This document shows positions 53,293-61,722 of a stretch of 64,000 nt of DNA, piece after piece; position 1 is the stretch's first letter; each line of letters starts with the position of its first letter. Made by a program: the position numbers and the translations under genes. Source of the stretch: Rhodothalassiaceae bacterium (GTDB lineage Bacteria; Pseudomonadota; Alphaproteobacteria; Sphingomonadales; Rhodothalassiaceae); the NCBI GenBank assembly GCA_026004935.1, contig BPKC01000001.1:372001-436000 (forward strand), in the 5' to 3' direction. The notes under the pieces were generated by a model. That model was not told the origin of the DNA, searched no databases, and saw nothing but the letters and a program-made list of their open reading frames with translations.

Positions 53293-55569
53293 ATGACGGG
53301 ACGGGACCACGGAACCGCGGGGCGGCCCGATGCGCCCGTCTGGATATGGGACAGCCGCGACCGCGACGCGCCCGGTGGCGACGCCGTGGCATGTCTGTTC
53401 TCGCGGGCGAACGGCCATGTCGGAGTTCAGGCGGCGCCCCTGGCCTCGCGGGGGCGGGGCGTGGCGGCGCCGGCGCGGCTGGCGTTTCTGGAGGGTCATC
53501 TTCTGCGCGAGCCCTACCGGTACCCCGAATGGACCTTCGGCCAGGCGCGCGCCAACGAGCGGCTGCTGCCGCTGCCCTATCCGCTGGGCCTCGCCCTGCG
53601 CGCGCGCGGCGCACGACTCGCGCTCGAGGGCGAGCGGTGGTGGCTTGACGGCGAGGCCGCGGCGGCCGAGGCGGTTCTGCTCGCGCACGGGCATCCGGTC
53701 ACCCTTCTGCGCCGCTTTCATCTCGCCGATGACGGCGCGCCGGAGATCGAGGAGGAAGTCACCGTCACCAACGCAGGCGCGGTGCCCGTGTCGCTGCTCG
53801 TCGCCTTCCTCGTCGCGGACCGGCGCCCGGACGCGGCGGCCCGTCGGGACCCGGATCCGCGCCGGCCCGATCCATCGGCTCCGACCCATCGCCTGCGGGA
53901 GCTGCGGGTGGAAGGGGGCATGCTGCACGGCCTCTGGACGGCGCCCGCACCGCTTGCGCCCGTCGCGGTCGACATGGCGGTCGCCGGTCCCGGCTGCGAT
54001 CGGCGCTTGCGGCTGCTGCGAGGTGCCGAGGGGCCGGGGCTCGTCGTGCCCGTGCATCTCGAGCCGGGCGCCCGCGCCCGCTGGGTGCGCCGCATCCGCA
54101 TGGCGTGCGGATCCGGGGCGGTCGGCCCGCGCCGGTTTCCGCGCGCCGGGACGGGGGACCGGTCCCCGGCCCCCTGGGCGCGGCAGTGGGCCGAGGCGGC
54201 GTTGGTGCGTCTTGCCGGCGCACCGCGCCTCGAGGCGGCGCTGCGGCACGACCTTGCGCAGCTGCGCGCCCAGCTGCCGCGACGCTGCGCCAGCATCGCC
54301 GCCAAGGGCCTGACCGGCGAAGGCTACGCCGGCCATGTCTTCTGGGATGCCGACGTCTACATCCTGCCGGCGGTTGCCGCGCTGGCACCGGGGGCCGCGC
54401 GCGAGATGCTGCGCTGGCGCGCGCGCCAGCTCGATGCCGCCCGGGCCCGGGCGCGCGAGCTCGATCTGCCGGGCGCGCTCTATCCCTGGCGGACGATCTC
54501 GGGCGAGGAGTGTTCCGCCTATTTTCCGGCGGGCACCGCCCAGGTGCATCTCAACGCGGGCATCGCCTACGCGGCCGAGGTCTACTGGCGCATGACCGGG
54601 GATGAGGGCTTCGCCTTCGGCGAGCTGCTCGAGATGCTGGTCGAGACCGCGCGGCTGTGGCCCGGCATCGGGCATTTCACGGGACCGGAGCGGTTCGAGA
54701 TACCCTGCGTGACCGGTCCCGACGAGTACTCGGCGCTCGTCGACAACAATGCCTACACCAACGTGATGGCCGCCGCCCATCTGTCCTTCGTGACGGAACT
54801 CCTCGGCCGGCTCGCGCGCCGGGATCCGGACGCCCATGCGCGGCTTGCGGCGCGACTCGGTCTCACCGACGAGGAGGTGGCACTCTTCGCGCGCATCGCC
54901 CGCCACCTCGTCGTGCCACGGCTCGCCGACCCCGACATCCCCGCCCAGGATGACGGTTTCGTCCACCGGCGGCCCTGGCCGGAGCACAGGCGGCTGCGGC
55001 CCGTGCTGCTGCACTATCACCCGCTCGAGATCTACCGCCACCGGATCATCAAGCAGGCCGACACGCTGCTCGCCATGGTGCTGCGGCGTGCGCGCTTTTC
55101 GGCCGCCGAGATGGCGCGGGCGTTCGCGTTCTATGCGCCGCTCACCACCCATGATTCCTCCCTTTCCGCTGCGCCCCACGCGATTCTCGCCGCCTGGATC
55201 GGCGACTGGACGGCCGCCGAGCACTTTTTTGCGGAAACGGCCCTGATCGATCTGGAGGACCGCCATGGCAACGCCGGTGACGGGCTGCATCTGGCCGCCA
55301 TCGCCGGGGCATGGCGCGTCCTGGCCGAGGGACTGGCCGGCTTCGATCCGCTGGCGCCGGAGCCGTCCTTTGCGCCGCGTCTGCCGCCGTGGCTCGATGG
55401 CTATGCCCTGCGGCTGTGGTGGCGGGGCTCGCTGATCGAGATCGCCGTCGATGCCGAAGCGGTCCGCTATCGCCTGTGCGCGGGTCCGGCACGCGGCATC
55501 CGCCATCACGGCGAGCGGTTGACCCTCGCCGGGCATGCCATCCGTCCACCCGCCGCCGCCGCGTCATGA
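53293..55569 (+). CDS. GH65 disaccharide phosphorylase (maltose phosphorylase-like)
   Basis: Splits an alpha-linked glucose disaccharide with phosphate into glucose and beta-glucose 1-phosphate, in the cytoplasm. Seen: 758 residues, the family length; VFWDADVYILPAVAALAPG, the catalytic acid Glu478 in VTGPDEYS, KQADTLLAM, and the phosphate-binding THDSSLSAAPHAI. The open frame extends far upstream but only as antisense of the MFS gene; ATG at 53293 follows GGATCGGGA. Maltose is most likely; trehalose, kojibiose or nigerose specificity cannot be excluded by motifs. Coupled to pgmB by an ATGA overlap. Confidence 0.9.
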   Translation: MTGRDHGTAGRPDAPVWIWDSRDRDAPGGDAVACLFSRANGHVGVQAAPLASRGRGVAAPARLAFLEGHLLREPYRYPEWTFGQARANERLLPLPYPLGLALRARGARLALEGERWWLDGEAAAAEAVLLAHGHPVTLLRRFHLADDGAPEIEEEVTVTNAGAVPVSLLVAFLVADRRPDAAARRDPDPRRPDPSAPTHRLRELRVEGGMLHGLWTAPAPLAPVAVDMAVAGPGCDRRLRLLRGAEGPGLVVPVHLEPGARARWVRRIRMACGSGAVGPRRFPRAGTGDRSPAPWARQWAEAALVRLAGAPRLEAALRHDLAQLRAQLPRRCASIAAKGLTGEGYAGHVFWDADVYILPAVAALAPGAAREMLRWRARQLDAARARARELDLPGALYPWRTISGEECSAYFPAGTAQVHLNAGIAYAAEVYWRMTGDEGFAFGELLEMLVETARLWPGIGHFTGPERFEIPCVTGPDEYSALVDNNAYTNVMAAAHLSFVTELLGRLARRDPDAHARLAARLGLTDEEVALFARIARHLVVPRLADPDIPAQDDGFVHRRPWPEHRRLRPVLLHYHPLEIYRHRIIKQADTLLAMVLRRARFSAAEMARAFAFYAPLTTHDSSLSAAPHAILAAWIGDWTAAEHFFAETALIDLEDRHGNAGDGLHLAAIAGAWRVLAEGLAGFDPLAPEPSFAPRLPPWLDGYALRLWWRGSLIEIAVDAEAVRYRLCAGPARGIRHHGERLTLAGHAIRPPAAAAS

Positions 55570-56285
55570 CCCCGGCGCTCCACGATCTCGGCTGGCTGTT
55601 CGATCTGGACGGCGTGCTCGTCGACACCGCCGGGCTTCATCTTGCGGCCTGGCGCCGGCTCGCGCGCGAGGCGCTCGGCGCAGACCTCCCGCCCGCCCTC
55701 GGGACCGCCCTGAGAGGCCTGAGCCGCGCCGATTCGCTGGACCGCATCCTCGCGGCCCTCGGCCGGCGGGCCGATCGCCGCGAGCGCACCCGCCTGATGG
55801 CGCTGAAGGACGGCTGGTACCGGGCAAGTCTGGCCCAACTCGGCCCGGACCACCTGCTGCCGGGTGCCCGCGCGCTGCTCGAGGAGCTCGCCGCCGCCGG
55901 CGCGCCGACCGCCCTCGTCTCGGCCAGCCGAAACGCCCCGACGATTCTGGCGCGCACGGGGCTTGCCGGACTGTTTGCGCATGTCGTCGATCCCGCGACG
56001 ATATGCCGCGGCAAGCCCGCTCCGGACCTCTATCTTGCGGCGGCCCGCGCGCTTGCCCGCCCGCCCCGGTTCTGCATTGGATTCGAGGACGCGCCCGCGG
56101 GCATCGCCGGGCTCGTCCAGGCCGGAATGGCGCCGGTGGCGGTGGGGCTTGCGGATCCGCGCGCGGCGCTTTGCGTCCCGACGCTTGCCGCGCTCGATGC
56201 CGCCACGGTCCTGGACGCGTGGCGCCGGTGGATCCCGTACCGGTCGCCCGACGAGGGACTTGCAAACGATTGCACACCGATGTAG
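55566..56285 (+). CDS. pgmB: Beta-phosphoglucomutase (HAD superfamily)
   Basis: Converts beta-glucose 1-phosphate, the GH65 product, to glucose 6-phosphate. Seen: 239 residues; nucleophile Asp13 and acid/base Asp15 in LFDLDGVLVDTAGLH, the cap domain, ALVSASRNAPTIL, CRGKPAPDLYLAAA and GFEDAPAGIAGL. The start overlaps the GH65 stop. The very 3' end of the gene contains a LacI-type palindrome. Confidence 0.93.
   Translation: MTPALHDLGWLFDLDGVLVDTAGLHLAAWRRLAREALGADLPPALGTALRGLSRADSLDRILAALGRRADRRERTRLMALKDGWYRASLAQLGPDHLLPGARALLEELAAAGAPTALVSASRNAPTILARTGLAGLFAHVVDPATICRGKPAPDLYLAAARALARPPRFCIGFEDAPAGIAGLVQAGMAPVAVGLADPRAALCVPTLAALDAATVLDAWRRWIPYRSPDEGLANDCTPM
56260..56275. promoter_or_regulatory. 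Putative LacI-family operator 2 (3' end of pgmB)
   Basis: TTGCAAACGATTGCAC, with exact TGCAA / TTGCA arms around ACGA, close to the TTGCAA-CG-TTGCAA pattern of many LacI proteins. It overlaps the last pgmB codons and is about 170 bp upstream of operator 3, a spacing that would permit looping. Role inferred. Confidence 0.55.
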
Positions 56286-56430
56286 AATGCGTCGACGCGA
56301 GGAGAGGTGTCGGCCGCCGCGAGGCGCTTTCCCGGCGTCGCCAGGCGGGTGCGGTCATGCGGCGGGAGAAGGGGTCGGGTTTTTCTTGCGGGTCGCCCGA
56401 CCGGCCTTCACCTTTGCAGGATCAAGTCGA

Positions 56431-56446
56431 ATGCAATCGATTGTAT
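56431..56446. promoter_or_regulatory. Putative LacI-family operator 3 (upstream of the TonB receptor)
   Basis: ATGCAATCGATTGTAT, one mismatch from a perfect dyad and sharing CAATCGATTG with operator 1. It lies 82 bp before the receptor start; TATGAT at 56444-56449 overlaps it and could be a -10 box. Confidence 0.68.
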
Positions 56447-56527
56447 GATTGCTGACGACCTTGGAACGGTCTCCGCGGGGCCGCAGGGTAGGCGGCCGAC
56501 GGCGGGCAGAGCAGGGAGGAAGAGGCG

Positions 56528-58981
56528 ATGGAGACGATGGCACGGGACGTTGCGGTGCGCCGCGGGCATGCATGGCCGCTTCTTGCGGGCGTGGCGCTGT
56601 GGGTTCTCGGGCAGGCGCAGCCCGCGCTCGCCCAGACGCAAGCCGGCGGCGTCGAGGCGCAGCCGTCGAAGCGGAGCGACCAGCTGATGCTGGAGGAGAT
56701 CGTGATCACCGGCCGGCCGGCCAGCGATGCGATCCGCAAACTCGACGCATCCTATGCGATCTCGACGATCGGCGCCTTCGACATCGAGAAGTTTTCACCC
56801 AAAAGCACGGCCGACCTGTTCAAGACGGTACCCGGCGTGTGGGTGGAAAGCTCCGGCGGCGAGGCCGGCGCCAACATCTTCGTGCGCGGCTTTCCGGCCG
56901 GCGGCGATGCGCCCTTCGTGACCGTCTCGCTGGAAGGCATGCCGATCTACCCGGCCTCCACGCTCTCCTTCCTCGAGAATTCCTCGCTGTTTCGCGTGGA
57001 CGAGACGATCGCGCGCCTCGAATCGATCCGCGGCGGCGTGAACGCCGTCTACAACAAGGGCGAGGTGGGAGCGACCTTCAACTTCATCATGAAGGAGGGC
57101 GGGCCCGATTTCGAGGGCACGATGAAGGCCAGCGTCTATGATTTCGGCCAGTACCGCTTTGATGCGGTCTTTTCCGGTCCGATCGACGAGAAGACGACAT
57201 TCATGATCGGCGGCTTCTACCGTGCGGGCGACGGCGTGCGCGACGCGCAGTTCAATTCCGAGCGCGGCGGCCAGATCTCGGTCAAGCTCGCGCGGGAATT
57301 CGACCGCGGCAAGGTCAGCCTCTATGCGCGGCTTCTTGACGACCGGGTCGCGTGGCTGCTGCCGATCCCCGTCGTCTCCGACGCCCAGGGCAACATCCGC
57401 GAATTCCCGGGATTCTCGATCGGTCACGGCAATCTGATCGGCAACGCCACCCGGCTTGCGCGGCTGGAGGTGGGACCGGGCCAGTTCATCGACCGCAGCC
57501 TCGATCGCGGGCGCGGCGCGAACTATTTTCTCACCGGCGGCACGGCCCGGTTCGACGTCGCCGAGCGCTGGCATCTGACCGAGCGCTTCCAGTACATGAA
57601 GGGCGATGCGCCGACCTTCGGTCTGGTGCCGGCCATGACCCCGCGCACGGCCGCCCAGTTCCTGGCCGAGGTCGGCGGCGGGGTCGGCGGGACCTTCACC
57701 TTCGTGGATACCGGCGAGCCGGTGCCGCTCGACCGGCAGGTGATGACGGCCGGCTGGTGGTCCGTCGAGAAGGATCTGCAGAGCTTCAGCAACGACCTGT
57801 CCATCCAGCGCGACATCGCCGACAACCAGACGCTGACGGTGGGCGCCTTCTTCACGGACTACTCCTCCAAGGATCTGTGGTATCTCGGCAACAACCAGCT
57901 GCTGACCGCAGAGCAGAACGCCCGGCGCATCGATCTGGTGCTCGACGATGGGCGCATCGTCACCCGCGACGGCTTCGTCGGCGCCCCGTTCTTCGATGTC
58001 AACGCGTCCTGGAACAACACGACGATCGCGGGCTATCTGTCTTATGAATGGCAGGTGACGGAGGCCTTGCGGTTCGACGGCGGGGTACGCATCGAGAACC
58101 AGGAGGTGGACGGCACGCTCGAGAATGTCGATTTCGGCGTCGATCTCGACGGCAACCCCGACACGCTCTTCGACAACAATGCCGCGGTGCTGAACGGCAC
58201 CTTCCGCACCATCGACTTCCGGGACACGGTGATCGCCGGCACCATCGGCGCCAACTGGATGTTCAGCCGGGATGCGGGCGTGTTCGCGCGCTTCAGCCGC
58301 GGTCACAAGGTGCCGCAGTTCGACAGCATGCGTGACGGCAACTTCACGATCCAAGCCTCCAATCAGTACGAGGTGGGGCTCAAGGCGAACACGGATTACG
58401 TGGGCGTGTTCTCGACCTTCTTCTTCAACGACTTCACGGGCCTGCCCTTCCTGCAGCAGCTCGAAGGCCAGGCACCGCGCACGGTGATCGGCACCTCGCA
58501 TGCCTTCGGCGTGGAACTCGAACTGGTGGTCACCCCGCCGGTCGAAGGGCTGACCCTGCATCTTCTGGGCACCTGGCAGGAGGCGGAGTTCGACAAGCTG
58601 CAGAACCCGCAGGGCCAGGATCTTTCCGGCAACCGCGTCCAGCGCCAGCCGCGCTGGCAGTTCCGGGTCGGCCCCAACTGGGACGGCGACATCCCGGGCG
58701 TCGGTCATCTCACGCTCTATGGCAGCTGGAGCTATGTCGGCCGCCGCTTCTCCGATCCGGAAAACCAGCAGCCGCTGCCCAGCTACAACAAGATCGACCT
58801 GGGCGCGGTCCTCGATTTTCCGGGCGGTTTCTTCGTCCAAGTGGTGGCGGACAATCTGAACAATTCCCACGGCCTGACCGAAGGCAATCCCCGGCTGCTC
58901 GGAGCGCAGGGAACCGGTGTGATTTTCGCACGCCCCATCCTGGGGCGCTCTTTCCGCTTCGTCGGCGGCTATCGCTTCTGA
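56528..58981 (+). CDS. TonB-dependent outer-membrane receptor, probable sugar uptake
   Basis: Outer-membrane active transporter. Seen: 817 residues; signal peptide ending in PALAQ; a TonB-box-like LEEIVITGRP; plug domain with LFKTVPGVWVESSGGEAGANIFVRGFPAGGD; barrel strands of alternating aromatics, ending in Phe (FRFVGGYRF). GGGAGGAAGAGG precedes the ATG. Substrate is inferred from a LacI-type site in front and its place after GH65-pgmB, which suits maltose or malto-oligosaccharides, as in Caulobacter-type maltose uptake. Plain family membership would equally allow iron complexes. Confidence 0.88.
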   Translation: METMARDVAVRRGHAWPLLAGVALWVLGQAQPALAQTQAGGVEAQPSKRSDQLMLEEIVITGRPASDAIRKLDASYAISTIGAFDIEKFSPKSTADLFKTVPGVWVESSGGEAGANIFVRGFPAGGDAPFVTVSLEGMPIYPASTLSFLENSSLFRVDETIARLESIRGGVNAVYNKGEVGATFNFIMKEGGPDFEGTMKASVYDFGQYRFDAVFSGPIDEKTTFMIGGFYRAGDGVRDAQFNSERGGQISVKLAREFDRGKVSLYARLLDDRVAWLLPIPVVSDAQGNIREFPGFSIGHGNLIGNATRLARLEVGPGQFIDRSLDRGRGANYFLTGGTARFDVAERWHLTERFQYMKGDAPTFGLVPAMTPRTAAQFLAEVGGGVGGTFTFVDTGEPVPLDRQVMTAGWWSVEKDLQSFSNDLSIQRDIADNQTLTVGAFFTDYSSKDLWYLGNNQLLTAEQNARRIDLVLDDGRIVTRDGFVGAPFFDVNASWNNTTIAGYLSYEWQVTEALRFDGGVRIENQEVDGTLENVDFGVDLDGNPDTLFDNNAAVLNGTFRTIDFRDTVIAGTIGANWMFSRDAGVFARFSRGHKVPQFDSMRDGNFTIQASNQYEVGLKANTDYVGVFSTFFFNDFTGLPFLQQLEGQAPRTVIGTSHAFGVELELVVTPPVEGLTLHLLGTWQEAEFDKLQNPQGQDLSGNRVQRQPRWQFRVGPNWDGDIPGVGHLTLYGSWSYVGRRFSDPENQQPLPSYNKIDLGAVLDFPGGFFVQVVADNLNNSHGLTEGNPRLLGAQGTGVIFARPILGRSFRFVGGYRF

Positions 58982-59022
58982 ATTCCGGCAGCTGCGCCGG
59001 GGTTCCCTCCCCCCGGCGGCGA

Positions 59023-59056
59023 GGGCCGTCCGCTTCGCATGCGGGCGGCCCCTTTT
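59023..59056 (+). terminator. Rho-independent terminator after the TonB receptor
   Basis: Arms GGGCCGTCCGC and GCGGGCGGCCC pair over 11 bp (one G-T wobble) around TTCGCAT, followed by CTTTT. It lies 42 bp after the receptor stop and points away from it. The reverse orientation lacks a T run, so it serves the plus strand. Confidence 0.75.
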
Positions 59057-59092
59057 GCCGGCAGTCGCAGCGCACCCCGCAGGCGCGCGCCA

Positions 59093-59815
59093 TCATTCCT
59101 GCGGCTGTGCCCCGCGGCGGCGCTGGGCGAGGATGTTCAGCGTCTCCACGAACAGCGAGAAGGCGATCGCGAAGTAGAGGTAGCCGCGCGGGATGTGGAA
59201 ATGCAGGGCGTCCGCCACCAGCGCCATGCCGATCAGCAGCAGGAAGGCGAGCGCGAGCATCCTGGTCGTCGGATGCGTGCGGATGAAGGCGGAGACGGGT
59301 TCGGCCGCCCACATCATGATGGCGATGGCGATCGCGATCGCCGCGATCATGACGCCGATGCGGTCCGTCATGCCGACGGCGGTGATGACGGAATCGAGCG
59401 AGAACACGACATCCAGCGCCATGATCTGGGCGATCACGAGGGCGAAGCTCTCCGCCACCCGCCGCGGCGCCTTCTCCTCGCGCCCCTCGACCTCGCCGTG
59501 AATCTCGCGGGTCGCCTTGACGAGAAGGAACAGACCGCCCAGCCCCAGCACCAGGTCGCGGGCGGTGACGACATGCCCGCCGACGGCGATGAGCGGCCGG
59601 GTCAGATGCGCCGCCCAGCTCAGCGCCAGAAGCAGCAGCACGCGGGTGATGAGCGCTCCCATGAGCCCCAGCCGGCGCGCCCGCGGAGCCCGGGCCGCGG
59701 GCAGCCGGTCCGAGATGACGGAGATGAAGACGAGATTGTCGATGCCGAGCACGATCTCGAGCACGGTGAGCGTCAGCAGCGCCATCCACAGATCGAGGGA
59801 AAGCAGACCGTCCAT
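59093..59815 (-). CDS. TerC-family integral membrane protein
   Basis: Seven-helix membrane protein of the TerC/YkoY group, linked in some bacteria to metal (especially manganese) export. Seen: 240 residues; EIVLGIDNLVFISVISDRLP and ALDVVFSLDSVITAVGMTD, the paired Asp-containing motifs of the family. Convergent with the TonB receptor behind the terminator. No tellurite operon or ribosomal riboswitch-type leader is evident, so the metal is open. Confidence 0.9.
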   Translation of the reverse strand: MDGLLSLDLWMALLTLTVLEIVLGIDNLVFISVISDRLPAARAPRARRLGLMGALITRVLLLLALSWAAHLTRPLIAVGGHVVTARDLVLGLGGLFLLVKATREIHGEVEGREEKAPRRVAESFALVIAQIMALDVVFSLDSVITAVGMTDRIGVMIAAIAIAIAIMMWAAEPVSAFIRTHPTTRMLALAFLLLIGMALVADALHFHIPRGYLYFAIAFSLFVETLNILAQRRRGAQPQE

Positions 59816-60024
59816 GACAGGGTTCCCGGCACATCAAGACTGGAGCGGCCGCTCAACGGGCCGCACTTCATGACGAAGCGCTAGCGCGGGATGCGGGCTC
59901 GAGGCAACGGCGGGCGCAGAAGCCGGTCACGGGCCCACGGCGGGGTGAATGTCGTCGGCGACGCCCCTTCGCACCTCGGCCGCAGAAACACCAAGGGCGC
60001 CCGTGACGTCCGCGCGATGACCTT

Positions 60025-61644
60025 CTAGCGGCCGTTCGAGCCGGCTTCGCCGTCTTCCGCGGCTGCAGCCGGCAGCTTCTCGACGCGCGCCGCGATCTTC
60101 TCCAGCCTTTCCCGGAACTCGTTGCTGAAGGCCCAGCGCTGCATCAGCCCGAGCTGCGCCAGCGCCCGGTCCCGCTCGCCGGCCTTGGCGAGCAGGATGG
60201 CTTCGACGATCGCGCCAGCGTCCATGTCCGGCAGCCGGTCCCGCACGATGCCGATGCTCGCCATCGCCTGACGGTCGGGCTTTTCGTCGTCGGTGTAGGC
60301 GAAGGTCAGGCAGTAGTAGAAATGCGGCCGCGGATCGGAGGGGTCGGCCCGCATGGCGGCCGTGAGCTCCCCGCGCAACCGGGCGAGCTTGTCCCGGTCG
60401 ACCTCGGCTACGCCCTTCGCAAGATCCCGCTTCTCGCCGAAGATGTCCCGCATCGCCAGCATCGCCTTCAGATATCCGGCGACCGCGCCGCTGCCGCCGG
60501 CCGCGACGTATGCGTCGATCCAGCGCCCGGCCTGGTCGCGGCGGGAATCGTCGGCGACCGCGGTGCGCGCGAGGTAATAGGCCATGTCCTGCGGCCGCAC
60601 ACCGGCCTCGTAAAGCCGCACCATCCGGTCCCAGTTGCTCGCGCCCGTGTCGCCGTAATCGCCCGCGACGAGCAGGCCTTCATACTTCTGGAAGGCGGCT
60701 TCTTCTTCGCCGAGCTCGCGCTCCGTAATTTGCACGTCTGGCAGATCCGGCACCCGGACCGCGAGCATGGGCAGCTTCATGCTCCAGAAATATTCGTAGA
60801 CCTCCTTCTGGAGCTTCTTGTAGCTCGTCTGGAACGCCTGTTCGAAGGCCTCCTCGTCGCTCACGTCCGGGCGGTTCATGAGCGCAAGATAGGTCTGGAT
60901 CTGACGCCGGCGCTGAGGATGGGTCATGAGATAGTGCACGGTGATCCACCCTTGGGCGTACTGCATCTGCTGCGCGGCCCGGTCGCGCCGCGGGTCCAGC
61001 ATGCTCACGCGATGCTGGCGCATGTACTGGTCCTTGGATTCGAGGAGCTCCCTGAAGGGCACCCAGTCCGCATCACGCAGCGCGCCGGCCCGCGGGATCG
61101 GCGCACCGATCCGCACCAGCCCGCCATCGCCGAACTCCATGGTGCTCATGAATTCCGCGAAACCCTCGTCATACCAGCGCGGATACTGCAGGGGACTGAA
61201 CTGGTGGATCAGGTGGTGCGTGTATTCATGCATGATCACCTGACGGCCGGCGATCTGCCACGGCTCTTCCGGCGGTTCGATGGTCATCAGCGAATACGGG
61301 CCGTCGAGCCCCATGTTGTAGAAGCCGAGAGTGCGGCGCGCCTCCGTCGCATCCCAGTATTCGTTGCGCGTCCGCCACGCCCAGATTCTCAGCGGCGGCG
61401 TGTCGTCGTGGGAGAAGTCGATATTGGTGATCCGCCCGACGACGTGCCGGTACCATTCGAGGTCGCGCACCAGCCGTCGGGCGTCCTCCGGCTTCGCGTT
61501 CGAGCGCACGATGAAATGCGCGCTGCGGTATTCGCGCCAGGCCGCATCCCCGTCTCCGGCGTACGCATCCGTCCAGCCCGCACCCGCAACCAGCAGCGCA
61601 AAGCCGGCGCAAAGCACGCCGAGCATGTTCCGCAGGACAGTCAT
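60025..61644 (-). CDS. Secreted gluzincin-type metallopeptidase-like protein
   Basis: Probable periplasmic zinc peptidase, substrate unknown. Seen: 539 residues; signal peptide to about residue 29 (AYAGD); REYRSAHFIVRSNAKPEDARRLVRDLE at the start; zinc motif His139-Glu-Tyr-Thr-His143; and Glu160 in RWYDEGFAEFM, the usual third ligand in gluzincins. A long helical C-terminal region follows, TPR-like in its Ala/Leu spacing. The 209 bp before TerC shows no feature I can name. Confidence 0.75.
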   Translation of the reverse strand: MTVLRNMLGVLCAGFALLVAGAGWTDAYAGDGDAAWREYRSAHFIVRSNAKPEDARRLVRDLEWYRHVVGRITNIDFSHDDTPPLRIWAWRTRNEYWDATEARRTLGFYNMGLDGPYSLMTIEPPEEPWQIAGRQVIMHEYTHHLIHQFSPLQYPRWYDEGFAEFMSTMEFGDGGLVRIGAPIPRAGALRDADWVPFRELLESKDQYMRQHRVSMLDPRRDRAAQQMQYAQGWITVHYLMTHPQRRRQIQTYLALMNRPDVSDEEAFEQAFQTSYKKLQKEVYEYFWSMKLPMLAVRVPDLPDVQITERELGEEEAAFQKYEGLLVAGDYGDTGASNWDRMVRLYEAGVRPQDMAYYLARTAVADDSRRDQAGRWIDAYVAAGGSGAVAGYLKAMLAMRDIFGEKRDLAKGVAEVDRDKLARLRGELTAAMRADPSDPRPHFYYCLTFAYTDDEKPDRQAMASIGIVRDRLPDMDAGAIVEAILLAKAGERDRALAQLGLMQRWAFSNEFRERLEKIAARVEKLPAAAAEDGEAGSNGR

Positions 61645-61722
61645 GAGCCCCCTCCTCGCTCAGCCCATGTTCCGGCAATGTCGCGGCGGCAGACTAGCCC
61701 GTGCGGCCAGCGCGCGCAAGCG

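Noticed and set aside
56528-58981. TonB receptor as a siderophore receptor
   Set aside because: Possible by family, but the LacI-type site in front and the adjacent GH65-pgmB genes favour sugar uptake, and no iron-uptake genes or Fur box were seen.
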